Counted from the first letter of the stretch, positions 8,786 through 19,370 are shown. The stretch is 62,508 bases of DNA from Eisenbergiella porci (GCF_009696275.1 NZ_VUMI01000034.1:1-62508); one strand, 5' to 3'. Made by a program: numbers and translations. The notes: generated by a model not told the origin, from the letters alone.

Positions 8786-9478
8786 ATGGCGCACCTGCTT
8801 AAGTTAGAATTGAAAAAGTTTGGAGTGATGCGAAATATTATATTCACTTTCGCCGCAATCCTTTTCAGCATTTTTTTCCTTACAGTGTCTTTAGTGGACA
8901 GCATGACGGATCCGCAACAGACAAAGGATTCCTTTGACAGCACATTTCTTGTAACCGGCCTCTTAATCATGATGATTTTTTTAGTTTATGCTTCGGTATT
9001 AACCGCCCATACAGTGATAGCGGAGTATAATCAGAAAACGATTACTATCATGTTCTCTTATCCAGTTAACCGCAGACAGCTGATTGCCGCTAAACTAATC
9101 CTCATCATGGTATATACCGCACTCTCTATGGCTGCTGCGTATCTGTGCTGCTGCGGATATATTATTGCGGCGGATAAAGCCTTTGATATGCTTGACGGTA
9201 CATTTCAGCCCGTATTTCTTCAAACCTGGATACCCTCCGCTGCTATCAGCATTATTATCTGTACGGTATTATCCTTGTGGCCGTTTATCATCGGGATGGT
9301 TCGTAAATCAGTCCCCGCGGCAATCATTACATCGCTTTTGACAATCTTTTTACGGCAGCTGATGATTTCAAAAAATTCAACCTACCAGGAATCGCTGCTT
9401 CAAGTTTGTCTGGTGACCGGGATTACCGCAGTATTTACTTTCCATGCGTTTAAAAAGAATGTTCCGCAAATCTACTGA
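8786..9478 (+). CDS. ABC-2 type permease of the exporter
   Basis: This 230-residue protein has six hydrophobic segments (roughly residues 17-38, 58-82, 104-128, 145-170, 177-195 and 206-224) and the FSYPVNRRQLIAAKL loop typical of ABC-2 permeases of the BcrB/lantibiotic-immunity kind. The ATG at 8786 lies just after the ATPase stop and is served by AGGAGG at 8771-8776. It should form the membrane pore for the ATPase encoded directly upstream. The group is recognisable; the exported compound is not. Confidence 0.88.
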   Translation: MAHLLKLELKKFGVMRNIIFTFAAILFSIFFLTVSLVDSMTDPQQTKDSFDSTFLVTGLLIMMIFLVYASVLTAHTVIAEYNQKTITIMFSYPVNRRQLIAAKLILIMVYTALSMAAAYLCCCGYIIAADKAFDMLDGTFQPVFLQTWIPSAAISIIICTVLSLWPFIIGMVRKSVPAAIITSLLTIFLRQLMISKNSTYQESLLQVCLVTGITAVFTFHAFKKNVPQIY

Positions 9479-9564
9479 CAAAAATATGCGGATTGTATCT
9501 GCCATGCACAATTCCCCTCCCCGCCCAATACAATATAGAAACAGGAAAAATACAGGAGCAGGCT

Positions 9565-9816
9565 ATGGCGATCACTTCTCTGGACATTCTCAACCTGTCC
9601 CATTCCCTGAAGGATGTATGTGAGGTAAACTGCAAAACCCCGGAATGTCTTTCGCAGACCCTGCAGGTTCTGCTGGAATACAACCTGATCCAGGCCAATC
9701 TGGAATTCAGCCGGCAGTTGGGCTGCCCCAATACACCGCAGGCCGCCCCATCCCCCGCTGCCCGGCAGGAGCTTCGCAGGGAAAGAAGCGTTGCGGAATT
9801 TACAGCCTTTGACTAA
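9565..9816 (+). CDS. Small protein of unknown function
   Basis: An 83-residue protein opens at the ATG at 9565, after the site AGGAGC. It contains a mostly helical first half with two cysteines (VNCKTPEC near residues 20-27) and an alanine/proline/arginine-rich tail. I do not recognise a family. It follows the exporter operon by about 90 bases on the same strand and may belong to its transcript. The open frame reaches upstream to 9493, without a ribosome site there. It could be a spurious frame, but the ribosome site and composition speak for a real small gene. Confidence 0.5.
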   Translation: MAITSLDILNLSHSLKDVCEVNCKTPECLSQTLQVLLEYNLIQANLEFSRQLGCPNTPQAAPSPAARQELRRERSVAEFTAFD

Positions 9817-9822
9817 ACTATA

Positions 9823-11533
<1,711 letters not shown>

Positions 11534-11860
11534 CTACAAAAAGACGATAGAGGTATGGACATGATCAATCAGGGATATGTACAGCATGTCGCTGAGCTTT
11601 TTACCCAGCTGTTCCCTGGCACGGGAAATTATTTCTTCCCCGATGGCAATGTGTTCCATGGGAATATCCTGTACCAGCGCCTGAAATTTGCTGTTGGCCT
11701 CCGAACCGGAAAGGAAGAAGGTCTTATCGATTATTTCATCGGGAATCAGTTCACCAACCTTCTTTTTGAAGCAGATTCCTCTTCCCATTACGACTTTTTC
11801 CCGGCCATTTTCATCCAGCACCACCGCCACATTATTGTTGAGAATCTTGTATATCTGCAT
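11534..11860 (-). pseudogene. bglG: Truncated BglG/LicT antiterminator (RNA-binding domain only)
   Basis: The ATG at 11860 follows GGAGG and opens a BglG-type antiterminator. Residues 1-57 form the CAT RNA-binding domain (MQIYKILNNNVAVVLDENG, with the VVMGRGICFKKKVGE core). The start of PRD1 follows, ending at SLIDHVHT where a complete protein would continue for about 170 residues. The rest of PRD1 and all of PRD2 are deleted and the gene runs into the bglF relic. In studied relatives (LicT, SacY) the isolated CAT domain binds its RNA target constitutively, so this stump might still be active. That is inference. Its target hairpin directly upstream is intact. Confidence 0.82.
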
Positions 11861-11890
11861 ATCCCCATCCTCCTGACAGTTCTGAAGTTT

Positions 11891-11965
11891 TGAATACAAA
11901 AAAACCTACATACACAAATAAATCCGGAAACACCTGCTTCCAAACATATTTCTGTATATAGGTTT
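11891..11965 (-). terminator. Leader terminator of the bgl relic operon
   Basis: On the minus strand AAACCTATATACAG... (11965-11947) pairs with its complement at 11920-11902, ahead of TTTTTTTGTATT. It lies in the leader 30 bases before the bglG relic. Its left arm overlaps the 3' end of the antiterminator RNA site, as expected for BglG-type control. Confidence 0.75.
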
Positions 11966-11989
11966 AGCATGCTTTCACAATCGCTATCC
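11959..11989 (-). promoter_or_regulatory. RAT site (ribonucleic antiterminator) for BglG-type protein
   Basis: Reading the minus strand from 11989, the sequence begins GGAT, has A-TG in the middle and ends GCATGCTAAACCTA. This follows the known RAT layout (GGAT...TG...GCAGGCAAAACCTA) in spacing and key bases. Its last bases are the left arm of the terminator hairpin, so the two structures are mutually exclusive. The match was judged by eye. Confidence 0.7.
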
Positions 11990-12207
11990 TGTTCTGAAAT
12001 TCAGCTTAGCACGATAAAAAGCGGAAGTCAATCTCCTTTTGGGAAACGATTCCGCTTTCTCTTTTTTTTACAAAACAGAAGCAGTAATTTTGTTCATTTT
12101 CCCTATTAAATCAAACTACAGATACCGCTGTGAAATCAATCTTCCGCATATACTGCAGCACATTTGTGGCAGAAAACCATTTGCGCTGTCAGAAGTCTTT
12201 GCAGCGG

Positions 12208-13269
12208 TTATTCCTGTCCAATAAGAATTTCTGCTACCTGCAAATCAGTTCTGGCAGGAGCTTCTGTCAGCAGATCTGTAATCCTTTTTACATAAACCGG
12301 ATCCAGCTCCATGACTTCCGCAATCTTTTGTACATCAAGTCCTTTTTCTGCCTTTTTCCGGATGATAGCTACTATTTCTGCTTTTCCTTCCGCCTTGCCT
12401 TCTGCCTTGCCTCTCTCAATCCCATCATTAAACAGCATCGTCCCTAACTTAGTCATCGCAATCCGCTCCTTTACTTTACTCAAATCTTCCACACCTAAAA
12501 ACTTATCCGCAAGTGTATACAATACTGCATACATTTTTTCAAGTTCGGTTTCCGTCACGAAAGCTCTGGAACCTTGCAGCAGTTCAATGCTTCTGATAAT
12601 CCTGTCCCCGATATTCAGCCGGCCTGACATGAGCGGGGTTAAAAGCAAAGGTACCAGGTCCTCTTTTCCCAACGGTTCCCCTTGCTTCTGTTTTTTCTCC
12701 AGCCCAGAAATTAAACTGTCTGCATTTTTATCCTTCAGACGTATAATATTTACCTGGTAAACATTGATTCCTTCCGCCAGTCTGTTCATTAATTTCCTGA
12801 CATTTGAGGAACAGATTACATATGTAATCACTGCCACCTGGAATGTGCGGCTTGTAGCCGCTTCATATTCCCGGAAACGTCTCAGATCTTCCCTTGTGAC
12901 GGAATCACTTTCAAACTCCAGATGTATCCACGTTCCTCCCGAAGTAATATAATTGAAATCCTGGTACATCTGCCTTGCCTCAAGCCTGATATTTTCGGTA
13001 GGCGCCGCATATCTTACCTCCGCCGTTATTCCCAATAAGGGCAGCAGTTCCTCTCCAAAGTACTGGGCGGCTGTTTTCAAAGCCAGGTCCTCGTGGTTGA
13101 TTTCCTGTACCTCCGTCTGTTCCCGCGCCCTGGCCTTTGCTTTTCCCCCGGTTTGTTCCCTTTTTTCCGGGCTTTTCTTTGTCTCTGTCTGTTTACCTTT
13201 TTCTTTCTGTTCGTGTTTATCCACACGGCCTCCTGTTCCGTAAGCCATGTGCAGATGCCTGTCTTCCAT
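12208..13269 (-). CDS. Rpn-like PD-(D/E)XK nuclease family protein
   Basis: This is a second, divergent member of the Rpn/PD-(D/E)XK group, 353 residues with the chosen start. A lysine/glutamate/arginine-rich segment occupies residues 17-55. The nuclease core follows with MYQDFNYI near 102 and WIHLEFESDSV near 114 (D...ExE). REYEAATSRTFQVAVITYVI is the usual next helix and strand. The C-terminal part repeats GKAEGKAEGKAE near 290 and ends in an HTH-like segment (LDVQKIAEVMELDPVYVKRI). The start is uncertain: ATG at 13269 has no clear ribosome site, while a GTG at 13224 has AGGAGG only four bases away. The protein is unlike the other two family members in the window except in layout. Confidence 0.75.
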   Translation of the reverse strand: MEDRHLHMAYGTGGRVDKHEQKEKGKQTETKKSPEKREQTGGKAKARAREQTEVQEINHEDLALKTAAQYFGEELLPLLGITAEVRYAAPTENIRLEARQMYQDFNYITSGGTWIHLEFESDSVTREDLRRFREYEAATSRTFQVAVITYVICSSNVRKLMNRLAEGINVYQVNIIRLKDKNADSLISGLEKKQKQGEPLGKEDLVPLLLTPLMSGRLNIGDRIIRSIELLQGSRAFVTETELEKMYAVLYTLADKFLGVEDLSKVKERIAMTKLGTMLFNDGIERGKAEGKAEGKAEIVAIIRKKAEKGLDVQKIAEVMELDPVYVKRITDLLTEAPARTDLQVAEILIGQE

Positions 13270-13637
13270 ACAATTATAGCTGAAAATCCGTCACCGGGCA
13301 ACCGTATCTTACTATCTGATGTATCTTATTATCTGATTCATAATGCTTAACTAAAAATTAGTTGAAAGTGTTGTCCGATCCGGACAGATTATATGAGATA
13401 TTTTATGAATTGGTAAATGAAAACTAATTGCGGCTGACAGACTCTTACACATGCCCGGCCGCCGGTGTTTTTAAATAATACCATATATGCCGTTTTATTT
13501 AAAGCGGTTTTCAGATATATTATTAGACGGGATTATATTCCACATGGGTGTAAATAATTGTTTCGTTTATCTCCCTTGCCATAGTAGTTTCTATCCATTC
13601 CGCATAGGGAGGTAAAATCACGATTCAAGCTTAGGAA
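13270..13637. other. AT-rich intergenic stretch with a palindrome
   Basis: This 368-base gap has no convincing gene. It contains a perfect palindrome, TGTCCG-ATC-CGGACA at 13372-13386, which could be a regulator site. GGGAGG at 13607-13612 looks like a ribosome site, but no start codon at good spacing opens a frame of length. The sequence is much richer in A+T than its left neighbour, which suggests the left edge of a transferred or decayed patch. Confidence 0.4.
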
Positions 13638-14655
13638 GTGTGGCAATACTTCAAAAAAATGACTTATTGGGAAGTATCCTCAAACTCTTTTTTACAAATA
13701 ATTATTTATGGATTTGCAAATAATTTGAAAAGTAAACAACAGGATTTATCAAAGTCTGTTGATTTTCTCCTTGAAAATGCGGGAGATGTAATTAAATATC
13801 GGCTTCATAAAGAAATTTTAAAAGATTTAAGCAAAACAGAGGAAGAAAACCTGTTTGAAAAGGTAATGCAAACAACTAATTTCAAACTTGTTAAAAGTTA
13901 TGTAAAACCAAATGGATATATTGGCATAGGTATGCATACCGGAAACAATAAAGAATTACAGCTAAAAGAAGGTGAAGCAGCAGCAAGATTGTTGTCAAGC
14001 TATGCTTGGATATGGTGACGATACAGAAGTTAAAAAATATCAGAATGCAGCTTTACAAGCATTCGCTGATGTTTTAAAAATAGAGAAGCTATCCGACATC
14101 ACAAAAACCAATCAAAGAAAAGGGAAATATTGCTATCCATACATAGAAGAAAGCACATTTTTACCCTCTGTCTATCATTTAGTCGGGCTTGCTTATACGC
14201 AAAACTGGAGAACGCCCGGGAATATTGAATTGTTAGCTGCTGCAATAAACCATCGAGACAGTATTCTGCCTGCAGATAACAATTTGCAGGTAAAAGTTAA
14301 AAATAATTACTATTCCGTCGGATTGCTTTTTAGACCAATTAAAATATTTTCCATTGATAATATTGACTTTATTCTTTATCGCAGAGTTTTAACCGAAATT
14401 GCTATGCTGGGTGTTGGTACAAAAGTGAAAGGGATACGGGAGAGTATGAATAATTTAGAAGAAACGCTTTCAAAAGATGGCATTTTGAAATGGGAACTAT
14501 CTTCTTATCAGAAACAACAATTAAGAACTTACCGGATTCCATCGGCATATTGCGATATTGGGCTTGAAGAAGATTATAATAAACCACATGCGTTGGAGTG
14601 TGATTTAACATTTTGGGCTTTGCAATTTTTACACATTATCAATCATACAAAATGA
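13638..14655 (+). pseudogene. Unknown gene, 5'-uncertain and frameshifted
   Basis: Two frames make one gene: 13638-14018 and the frame ending at 14655. The first reads MTYWEVSSNSFLQIIIYGF early on and ends in GEAAARLLSSYA. The second picks up exactly there as MLGYGDDTEVKKYQNAAL, so a frame break lies near 14000. The joined protein would be about 335 residues, mostly helical with no membrane segments. The repeated pattern of paired helices is reminiscent of an alpha/alpha-barrel, but I cannot assign a family. The first start is a GTG without a ribosome site, so the 5' end may be lost too. Composition is clearly AT-rich against its neighbours, which points to transfer. A sigma-like relic overlaps its 3' end. 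Confidence 0.55.
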
Positions 14656-14899
14656 GCATAACCTGCGTGTAAAACAGCAGAGTAACCAGAATTCGTATTA
14701 TGATGATATGTTTCTCATTGAGTACGAATTTGATAAAATTCTAAATTCAGAAGAAATGGAAATTATATATTTAATATATGTTTTGGAATATTCTTCTGAT
14801 ATAGCAAAAAATCAACATAAAACCAGACAGGCAATTAATCAGAAAAAACATGCATTAAATAAATTACGAGAATCTATGCACAAAACTCTTTATCTATAA
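14651..14899 (+). pseudogene. Sigma-70 region-4-like fragment
   Basis: From 14651 an 82-codon frame reads into a helix-turn-helix like sigma region 4: ILNSEEMEIIYLIYVLEY followed by SDIAKNQHKTRQAINQKKHAL. The first clear ATG is at 14708, in the middle of the conserved part. Residues before it (RVKQQSNQNSYYDD) look coding but have no start codon, so the 5' part, which would hold region 2, is missing. The frame overlaps the stop of the unknown gene upstream. Small sigma-like proteins of this kind are common in conjugative elements, and the AT-rich context agrees with that, but no other element gene is present. Confidence 0.55.
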
Positions 14900-15220
14900 C
14901 TTAAATTTTTCACTTGAATAAGTGCCTGTGCACCCTGAAAATTTAATAATAACTGACATAAAAAACATAGCTACAATTCTACCCATATTCTACTTCCGGG
15001 GGATATTATTATTTCTGTTATAAGGTTACAATTATAGTAATTCTTCAGCAGGCCAGTTTGTAAATGCCGGCAGCGGCTGCAGGAGTTCACAGCATGTAGC
15101 AATCAATTTTCATTCGTGGTGATATCTGCGTAGGCAGACATATCCGTTTGGATAGACTTTACCAGCCGTACAGGAATTAATCAATTACAAATTACGCCAT
15201 CAATACACGGAGGTAACACA
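14900..15220. other. Intergenic region before the XRE gene
   Basis: No gene is seen in these 321 bases. A hairpin near 15118-15145 pairs GATATCTGC with GCAGACATATC (one bulge), possibly a leader structure for the XRE gene. GGAGG at 15211-15215 serves that gene. Confidence 0.35.
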
Positions 15221-15685
15221 ATGGACCAGTCAGCTATCGGAAAATATATCTATCAAAAAAGGAAAGCGAAAAACCTGACACAAACACAGCTTGCGGAAAA
15301 GCTTGGCGTTTCCAACAAGACCATCTCCAAATGGGAAAATGGCAAATGCATGCCGGATTACAGCATTATAGAAAATTTATGCAACACGCTGGGAATTACG
15401 ATATCCGAATTCATAGATGCCGAAGACGCTGCTGATGACAGTATTCGTATGTACGATGAAAAGCAAATTACGGATCTGCTCAGAAGAACTCAGGAGCTTG
15501 AGAATCAAAAAGCGACCATGTACGGCATGTTCCTTATCGTAATTGGTATCGCCATGCTGCTGATGTCCCACACTGTCGGCGGTTCCAATATGAAAGATTT
15601 TATGTCAGGCGTTCTTTTTGGGATTTCTGTCGGTGAAATACTGGTTGGCGTATATTGTATCGGCAGAAGCTTTCTCAGAAAATGA
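15221..15685 (+). CDS. XRE-family regulator with membrane anchor
   Basis: This 154-residue protein starts with a Cro/CI-type helix-turn-helix: IGKYIYQKRKAKNLTQTQLA followed by EKLGVSNKTISKWENGKCMPD, ending with LGITISEFI. A linker of about 30 residues leads to two hydrophobic segments (about residues 100-117 and 128-147). The regulator is therefore probably held at the membrane, a layout common in clostridia beside envelope-stress genes. The ATG at 15221 has GGAGG six bases upstream. It has no obvious operon partner; the next gene is on the other strand. Confidence 0.9.
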   Translation: MDQSAIGKYIYQKRKAKNLTQTQLAEKLGVSNKTISKWENGKCMPDYSIIENLCNTLGITISEFIDAEDAADDSIRMYDEKQITDLLRRTQELENQKATMYGMFLIVIGIAMLLMSHTVGGSNMKDFMSGVLFGISVGEILVGVYCIGRSFLRK

Positions 15686-15737
15686 AGTTCTGGAAATACC
15701 GCTGTCCAAAAATTTTCCAACAGCAACGCCAGACAAT

Positions 15738-15775
15738 TTGACCGGCCGGAACAATTATAATAAGGTTCCGGCAGG
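15738..15775. terminator. Hairpin between convergent genes
   Basis: GACCGGCCGGAAC pairs with GTTCCGGCAGGTC with one mismatch around an AT-rich loop, between the XRE gene and the oxidoreductase, which converge here. No long T-run follows on either strand, so it is a weak or factor-assisted terminator at best. Confidence 0.4.
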
Positions 15776-15869
15776 TCAGATACCGCCAGTCAGTCAGATA
15801 AAACCTGCCGCTGTTGTCATTAACGGCATATACATTGATATACATAGGGAGGATATACATTGGAGCCTG

Positions 15870-16898
15870 TTAAAAAGCCATCTCCCTGAAAGTCCCCGCC
15901 ATCCCGGCCACCAGATCCCACTGGCGCTCCATATACGATTTCAGCCCCGCAGCACTTTCCCTGTAAACGTCACAGACACCCCGGGGATCCTCAAAATGCG
16001 CCGCAACCGCATTTGCCGCCAGGAATCCGCTTTCCATTCCGGCCGAGATCCCTTCTCCCATGGGATTGAGGAAGCCTGCCGCCTCTCCGGCAAACAGCAC
16101 ACGCCCCATGCCAAAATCAATCCGGCAGCCGGGCCGGACATGGGGCATCAGCCACTTTTCTTCCTTCGTCTGCCTGTTGATCCGCAGGTTATGCCGTTCC
16201 CGCATGTAACCAAGAAACCGGTCATAAAACAAGGGAATGCGCGCCGGATCCTTCACCGATACACCCAAGACAAGAAGATTGTCCTTCACATTAAACCACG
16301 CATCATATTCTGACAGCTCCGGCTGCAGATAAGCATAGAAATAATGAGGATCAAGTTCAATTGTGCCTTCATTGAAGGTCTGGTAGGTGGTTATATATTC
16401 CAGTGTTTCCTTTCGCAGCCTGCGCCAGACCGCCCCCACAACACCTTCACAGTCCAGCACATAAGCTGCTTTCTCCACGAAGGTTTCCTTCCCCTGCAGG
16501 GTAACCTCCACAAAACCATCCTTCTCTTCACAGGCAACCACCGTAGTGCAGTCTCTCACCTGCGCGCCGCTTTCCCCTGCCTTTTCCGCCAGCCAGTTAT
16601 CAAAGGAGCTGCGCCACACATTCAGCCCCTCCTGTGCAAACCGGTACTCCCTGCCGCAGTCATTCGTAAAAATCATTCCTCTGTTCTCCGCCGGCTCACA
16701 AGTCACCGACAGGGGTGCGTCTTCTCCAAAATAAAGCTTCACCAAATCCATGGATTTTTTAATCAATACACCGGAACAGGATTTATATCTGGGCAGCGCG
16801 CATTTTTCCGCAAGCAAAACCCGAAGGCCCCTGTCCGCCAGGATTTTAGCAGCCGTGCTGCCCGCCGGCCCTGCCCCAATAACCAATACGTCATACAT
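15870..16898 (-). CDS. FAD-dependent oxidoreductase, geranylgeranyl-reductase-like
   Basis: This 342-residue flavoprotein opens with a Rossmann motif (YDVLVIGAGPAGSTAAKIL) that binds FAD. It has the second FAD signature near residue 240, RVLFAGEAAGFLNPMGEGIS. This arrangement is typical of the geranylgeranyl reductase/digeranylgeranylglycerophospholipid reductase-like group, which reduces isoprenoid double bonds; the true substrate is unknown. The ATG at 16898 has AAGGGAGA at proper spacing. The frame is open to 17090, but that part is a lysine-rich non-conserved tract and is probably not translated. It is a single-gene unit facing away from the next two-component operon. Confidence 0.85.
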   Translation of the reverse strand: MYDVLVIGAGPAGSTAAKILADRGLRVLLAEKCALPRYKSCSGVLIKKSMDLVKLYFGEDAPLSVTCEPAENRGMIFTNDCGREYRFAQEGLNVWRSSFDNWLAEKAGESGAQVRDCTTVVACEEKDGFVEVTLQGKETFVEKAAYVLDCEGVVGAVWRRLRKETLEYITTYQTFNEGTIELDPHYFYAYLQPELSEYDAWFNVKDNLLVLGVSVKDPARIPLFYDRFLGYMRERHNLRINRQTKEEKWLMPHVRPGCRIDFGMGRVLFAGEAAGFLNPMGEGISAGMESGFLAANAVAAHFEDPRGVCDVYRESAAGLKSYMERQWDLVAGMAGTFREMAF

Positions 16899-17177
16899 AA
16901 TCATTCTCCCTTGTAACTGCTCATTGCCTTTACAGTTACCTTCCTTTTTCTTTTTTTCTTTTGTTCTTTTTTTGTTCTTCTTTTCCGCATCTTTCCCCGC
17001 CCCGCCATCCAAATCGCCAATGCCTCCTCCACTGTAAACCGTTTCTTCCTGTCCTGTCAATAACCGATTCCAAAACATTGCAATATCCATTTGACAGGCC
17101 TGCTCCCCAGATATTAAGATAGAAGCAAATCAGCCTCCATCACCGCCGGAAGGCAGAAAGAAAACAGGTGCTTCTTT

Positions 17178-17879
17178 ATGAATGCTAAAATCCTACTGGC
17201 AGATGACGAAAAGGATATTCTTGATCTTCTTGAAAATGTACTGCGAAAGGACGGTTTCCAGTCCATACAGAGGGCGGAAACCGGAATGGGCGCGCTGAAG
17301 GCCTGCCGGGAATTCCAGCCGGATGTGGTCATTCTGTACATCATGCTGCCGGATATTGACGGCCTGGAGGTGTGCAGGAAAATCCGTGAATTTTCCTACT
17401 GCTCCATTCTCTTTTTATCCTCCAGAAATGATGATATCGATAAAATCCTCGGTCTTTCCTGCGGCGGTGACGATTATATTACAAAGCCCTTCAGCCCCCG
17501 GGAGGTCGTATTCCGTGTCAAGGCGCAGCTGCGGAGGCAGCAGTACCAGAAAACATCGCCGGACGGAAATGCCCCCCTGCTGAAAGCCGGCTCTCTCACC
17601 CTGGATCCGGAAAGCGGACGGGCCTATAAAAACGGGAAAGAAATCAGCCTGACCGGACGGGAATTCCTGCTGCTGTCCTATCTGATGGAAAATACGGATA
17701 AAATCATCAGCAAGGAACACCTTTACGAACAGGTTTGGGGCGAATACAGCAGCATCTGTGATAACACCATCATGGTACACATCCGCCATCTTCGGGAAAA
17801 AATTGAGGATAATCCCTCCTCCCCCAGACAGCTCATTACCATAAAAGGGCTTGGCTATAAGCTGAAAAAAGAGGCTTGA
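17178..17879 (+). CDS. OmpR-family response regulator lacking the phosphoacceptor Asp
   Basis: This 233-residue regulator has a full receiver and winged-helix layout. The acidic pair (LLADDEKD) and the lysine (DDYITKPFS) are intact. Where the phosphorylated aspartate should be, the sequence is VVILYIMLPDIDG, with Tyr54 (TAC) replacing Asp (GAC). The DNA-binding half is normal, with SLTGREFLLLSYL and ITIKGLGYKLKK. It may therefore act without phosphorylation, be locked in one state, or carry a recent mutation or base error (a single G-to-T change). It precedes its kinase by three bases, in an operon with a FtsX-type exporter. Confidence 0.9.
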   Translation: MNAKILLADDEKDILDLLENVLRKDGFQSIQRAETGMGALKACREFQPDVVILYIMLPDIDGLEVCRKIREFSYCSILFLSSRNDDIDKILGLSCGGDDYITKPFSPREVVFRVKAQLRRQQYQKTSPDGNAPLLKAGSLTLDPESGRAYKNGKEISLTGREFLLLSYLMENTDKIISKEHLYEQVWGEYSSICDNTIMVHIRHLREKIEDNPSSPRQLITIKGLGYKLKKEA

Positions 17880-17882
17880 ATC

Positions 17883-19370
17883 ATGAAAAAATCCGGTTAC
17901 CGCACTGTCTTTCATATTTATCTGATTTTCCTCCTGGGCCTGCTTGGCGCCTTTCTTGCCTCTGCCTGTTTCTTTTTTCTGCTGATTACTGTCAGGAAGC
18001 CGGACGGTTCCCTTGCAAAAAGCGACTGGCCGAAGCTCATGACGGAAAGCTTCCGGGAAGAAATCCTTTTCCTTGACGGGAAGCCACAGCTGTCACAAAC
18101 AGGCCGCGAGCTGCTCCAGATGGAAAAAACAGGCCTGCAGCTGCTGGATGCCTCCGGCCGCGAGCTGTTATCCTGGCAGAAGCCTGAAGAAGCCCAAACG
18201 GGCTACTCGGCTGCACAGCTCCTGCGCATCGTAAGCAGCGGACATCTGGAAGGCAGGCAGGAATCCTCCTTTGCCGCAGTTTTCACAAAGGATGGGCAGA
18301 AGTACACCTGCCTGCTTCATTTTCCGGTGAAAATCTCGGAAAATACCATGTATCTTAACGGCGAACGTTTCTCTGGCGGAAAAAATGTCCTTTTGCCCAT
18401 TGCTGCCGTCCTGCTTGTTCTCATCTCCTTTTTTGCTATCCTGTATGGCTTCAGGCTTACCCGCACCGTAAAGCAGCTGGTTATTTCCGTTGATGAAATC
18501 GCCGGGCGCTGCTATCTGCCCGTCCGGAGCACCGGGGCTTTCCGCGACCTGTGCGAAAGCCTGAACCGGCTGGACGCTGAACTCCGGGAAGGGGATCAGC
18601 TGCGAAGGGATACGGACAGAATGCGGGAGGAGTGGATCACCAACATCACCCACGATCTCAAAACACCCCTCTCCCCTATCCGGGGCTATGCGGAGCTTCT
18701 TTTGGAAAATGGAGTCCCTGAGGAGGGCTCCTGCCGGCAGTATGCCGCTGTCATGCTGAAAAATACCGCCTATATGGAAACACTCATCGACGACCTGAAG
18801 CTCACCTATCAGCTGGATAACCGCATGCTTCCCATCCACCGCAGCAGGCAGGATATCGTCCGTTTCCTGAAGGAGCTTGCCATCGATATCCTGAACACAC
18901 CGGAATACGAAAACCGCACGATCCATTTTCTAAGTGACGATGCGCCCATCCTGTTTCCGTTTGACCCTACCCTCTTAACAAGAGCCTTCCGTAACCTGAT
19001 CATCAATGCTTTTGTCCATGGAAATGAAAACACCGAAGTCACAATACTGGCCGCCGTTACGGATTCCGTGCTCCAAATCGCCGTTGCCGACAACGGAAGG
19101 GGAATCCCTCCGGAGGATGCGGCACATCTCTTTGACCGCTATTACCGCGGCCAGGATACCGGCCGGAAACCGGAGGGTACCGGCCTTGGCCTGGCCATCG
19201 TAAAAGGTATTGCCGAGCTTCATGGAGGCAGTATCAGCGTTTTCTCCCTGCAGCACCAGACCTCCAGGCTCCTCTACGGTTCCCCCGGCGCCAAACCGGT
19301 TTTGCTCAACATCCCTGCGGACAGCAGAACCCTGTTCCAGATAGACTTTCCTTTAATTAAGGTTAATTAA
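17883..19370 (+). CDS. Sensor histidine kinase of the exporter operon
   Basis: This 495-residue kinase has two membrane segments (about residues 11-35 and 168-190) flanking an outside domain of about 130 residues. A HAMP-like stretch follows, then His257 in WITNITHDLKTPLSPIRGYA. The ATPase domain has NLIINAFVHGN, VADNGRGIPPEDA and GTGLGLAIVKGI. About 35 extra residues lie between the G2 box and the C-terminus compared with the usual kinase. It starts three bases after the response-regulator stop. It probably senses an envelope or peptide signal and controls the FtsX-type permease downstream. Confidence 0.92.
   Translation: MKKSGYRTVFHIYLIFLLGLLGAFLASACFFFLLITVRKPDGSLAKSDWPKLMTESFREEILFLDGKPQLSQTGRELLQMEKTGLQLLDASGRELLSWQKPEEAQTGYSAAQLLRIVSSGHLEGRQESSFAAVFTKDGQKYTCLLHFPVKISENTMYLNGERFSGGKNVLLPIAAVLLVLISFFAILYGFRLTRTVKQLVISVDEIAGRCYLPVRSTGAFRDLCESLNRLDAELREGDQLRRDTDRMREEWITNITHDLKTPLSPIRGYAELLLENGVPEEGSCRQYAAVMLKNTAYMETLIDDLKLTYQLDNRMLPIHRSRQDIVRFLKELAIDILNTPEYENRTIHFLSDDAPILFPFDPTLLTRAFRNLIINAFVHGNENTEVTILAAVTDSVLQIAVADNGRGIPPEDAAHLFDRYYRGQDTGRKPEGTGLGLAIVKGIAELHGGSISVFSLQHQTSRLLYGSPGAKPVLLNIPADSRTLFQIDFPLIKVN

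Noticed and set aside
9493-9564. Longer start for the small unknown gene after the exporter
   Set aside because: No ribosome site precedes 9493, and AGGAGC fits the ATG at 9565.
13972-14018. Programmed frameshift in the unknown AT-rich gene
   Set aside because: No slippery heptamer with a following pseudoknot or hairpin was seen at the break; ordinary decay or a read error is simpler.
16898-17090. Extended start of the FAD oxidoreductase
   Set aside because: The Lys-rich extension is not conserved in type, and AAGGGAGA fits the ATG at 16898.
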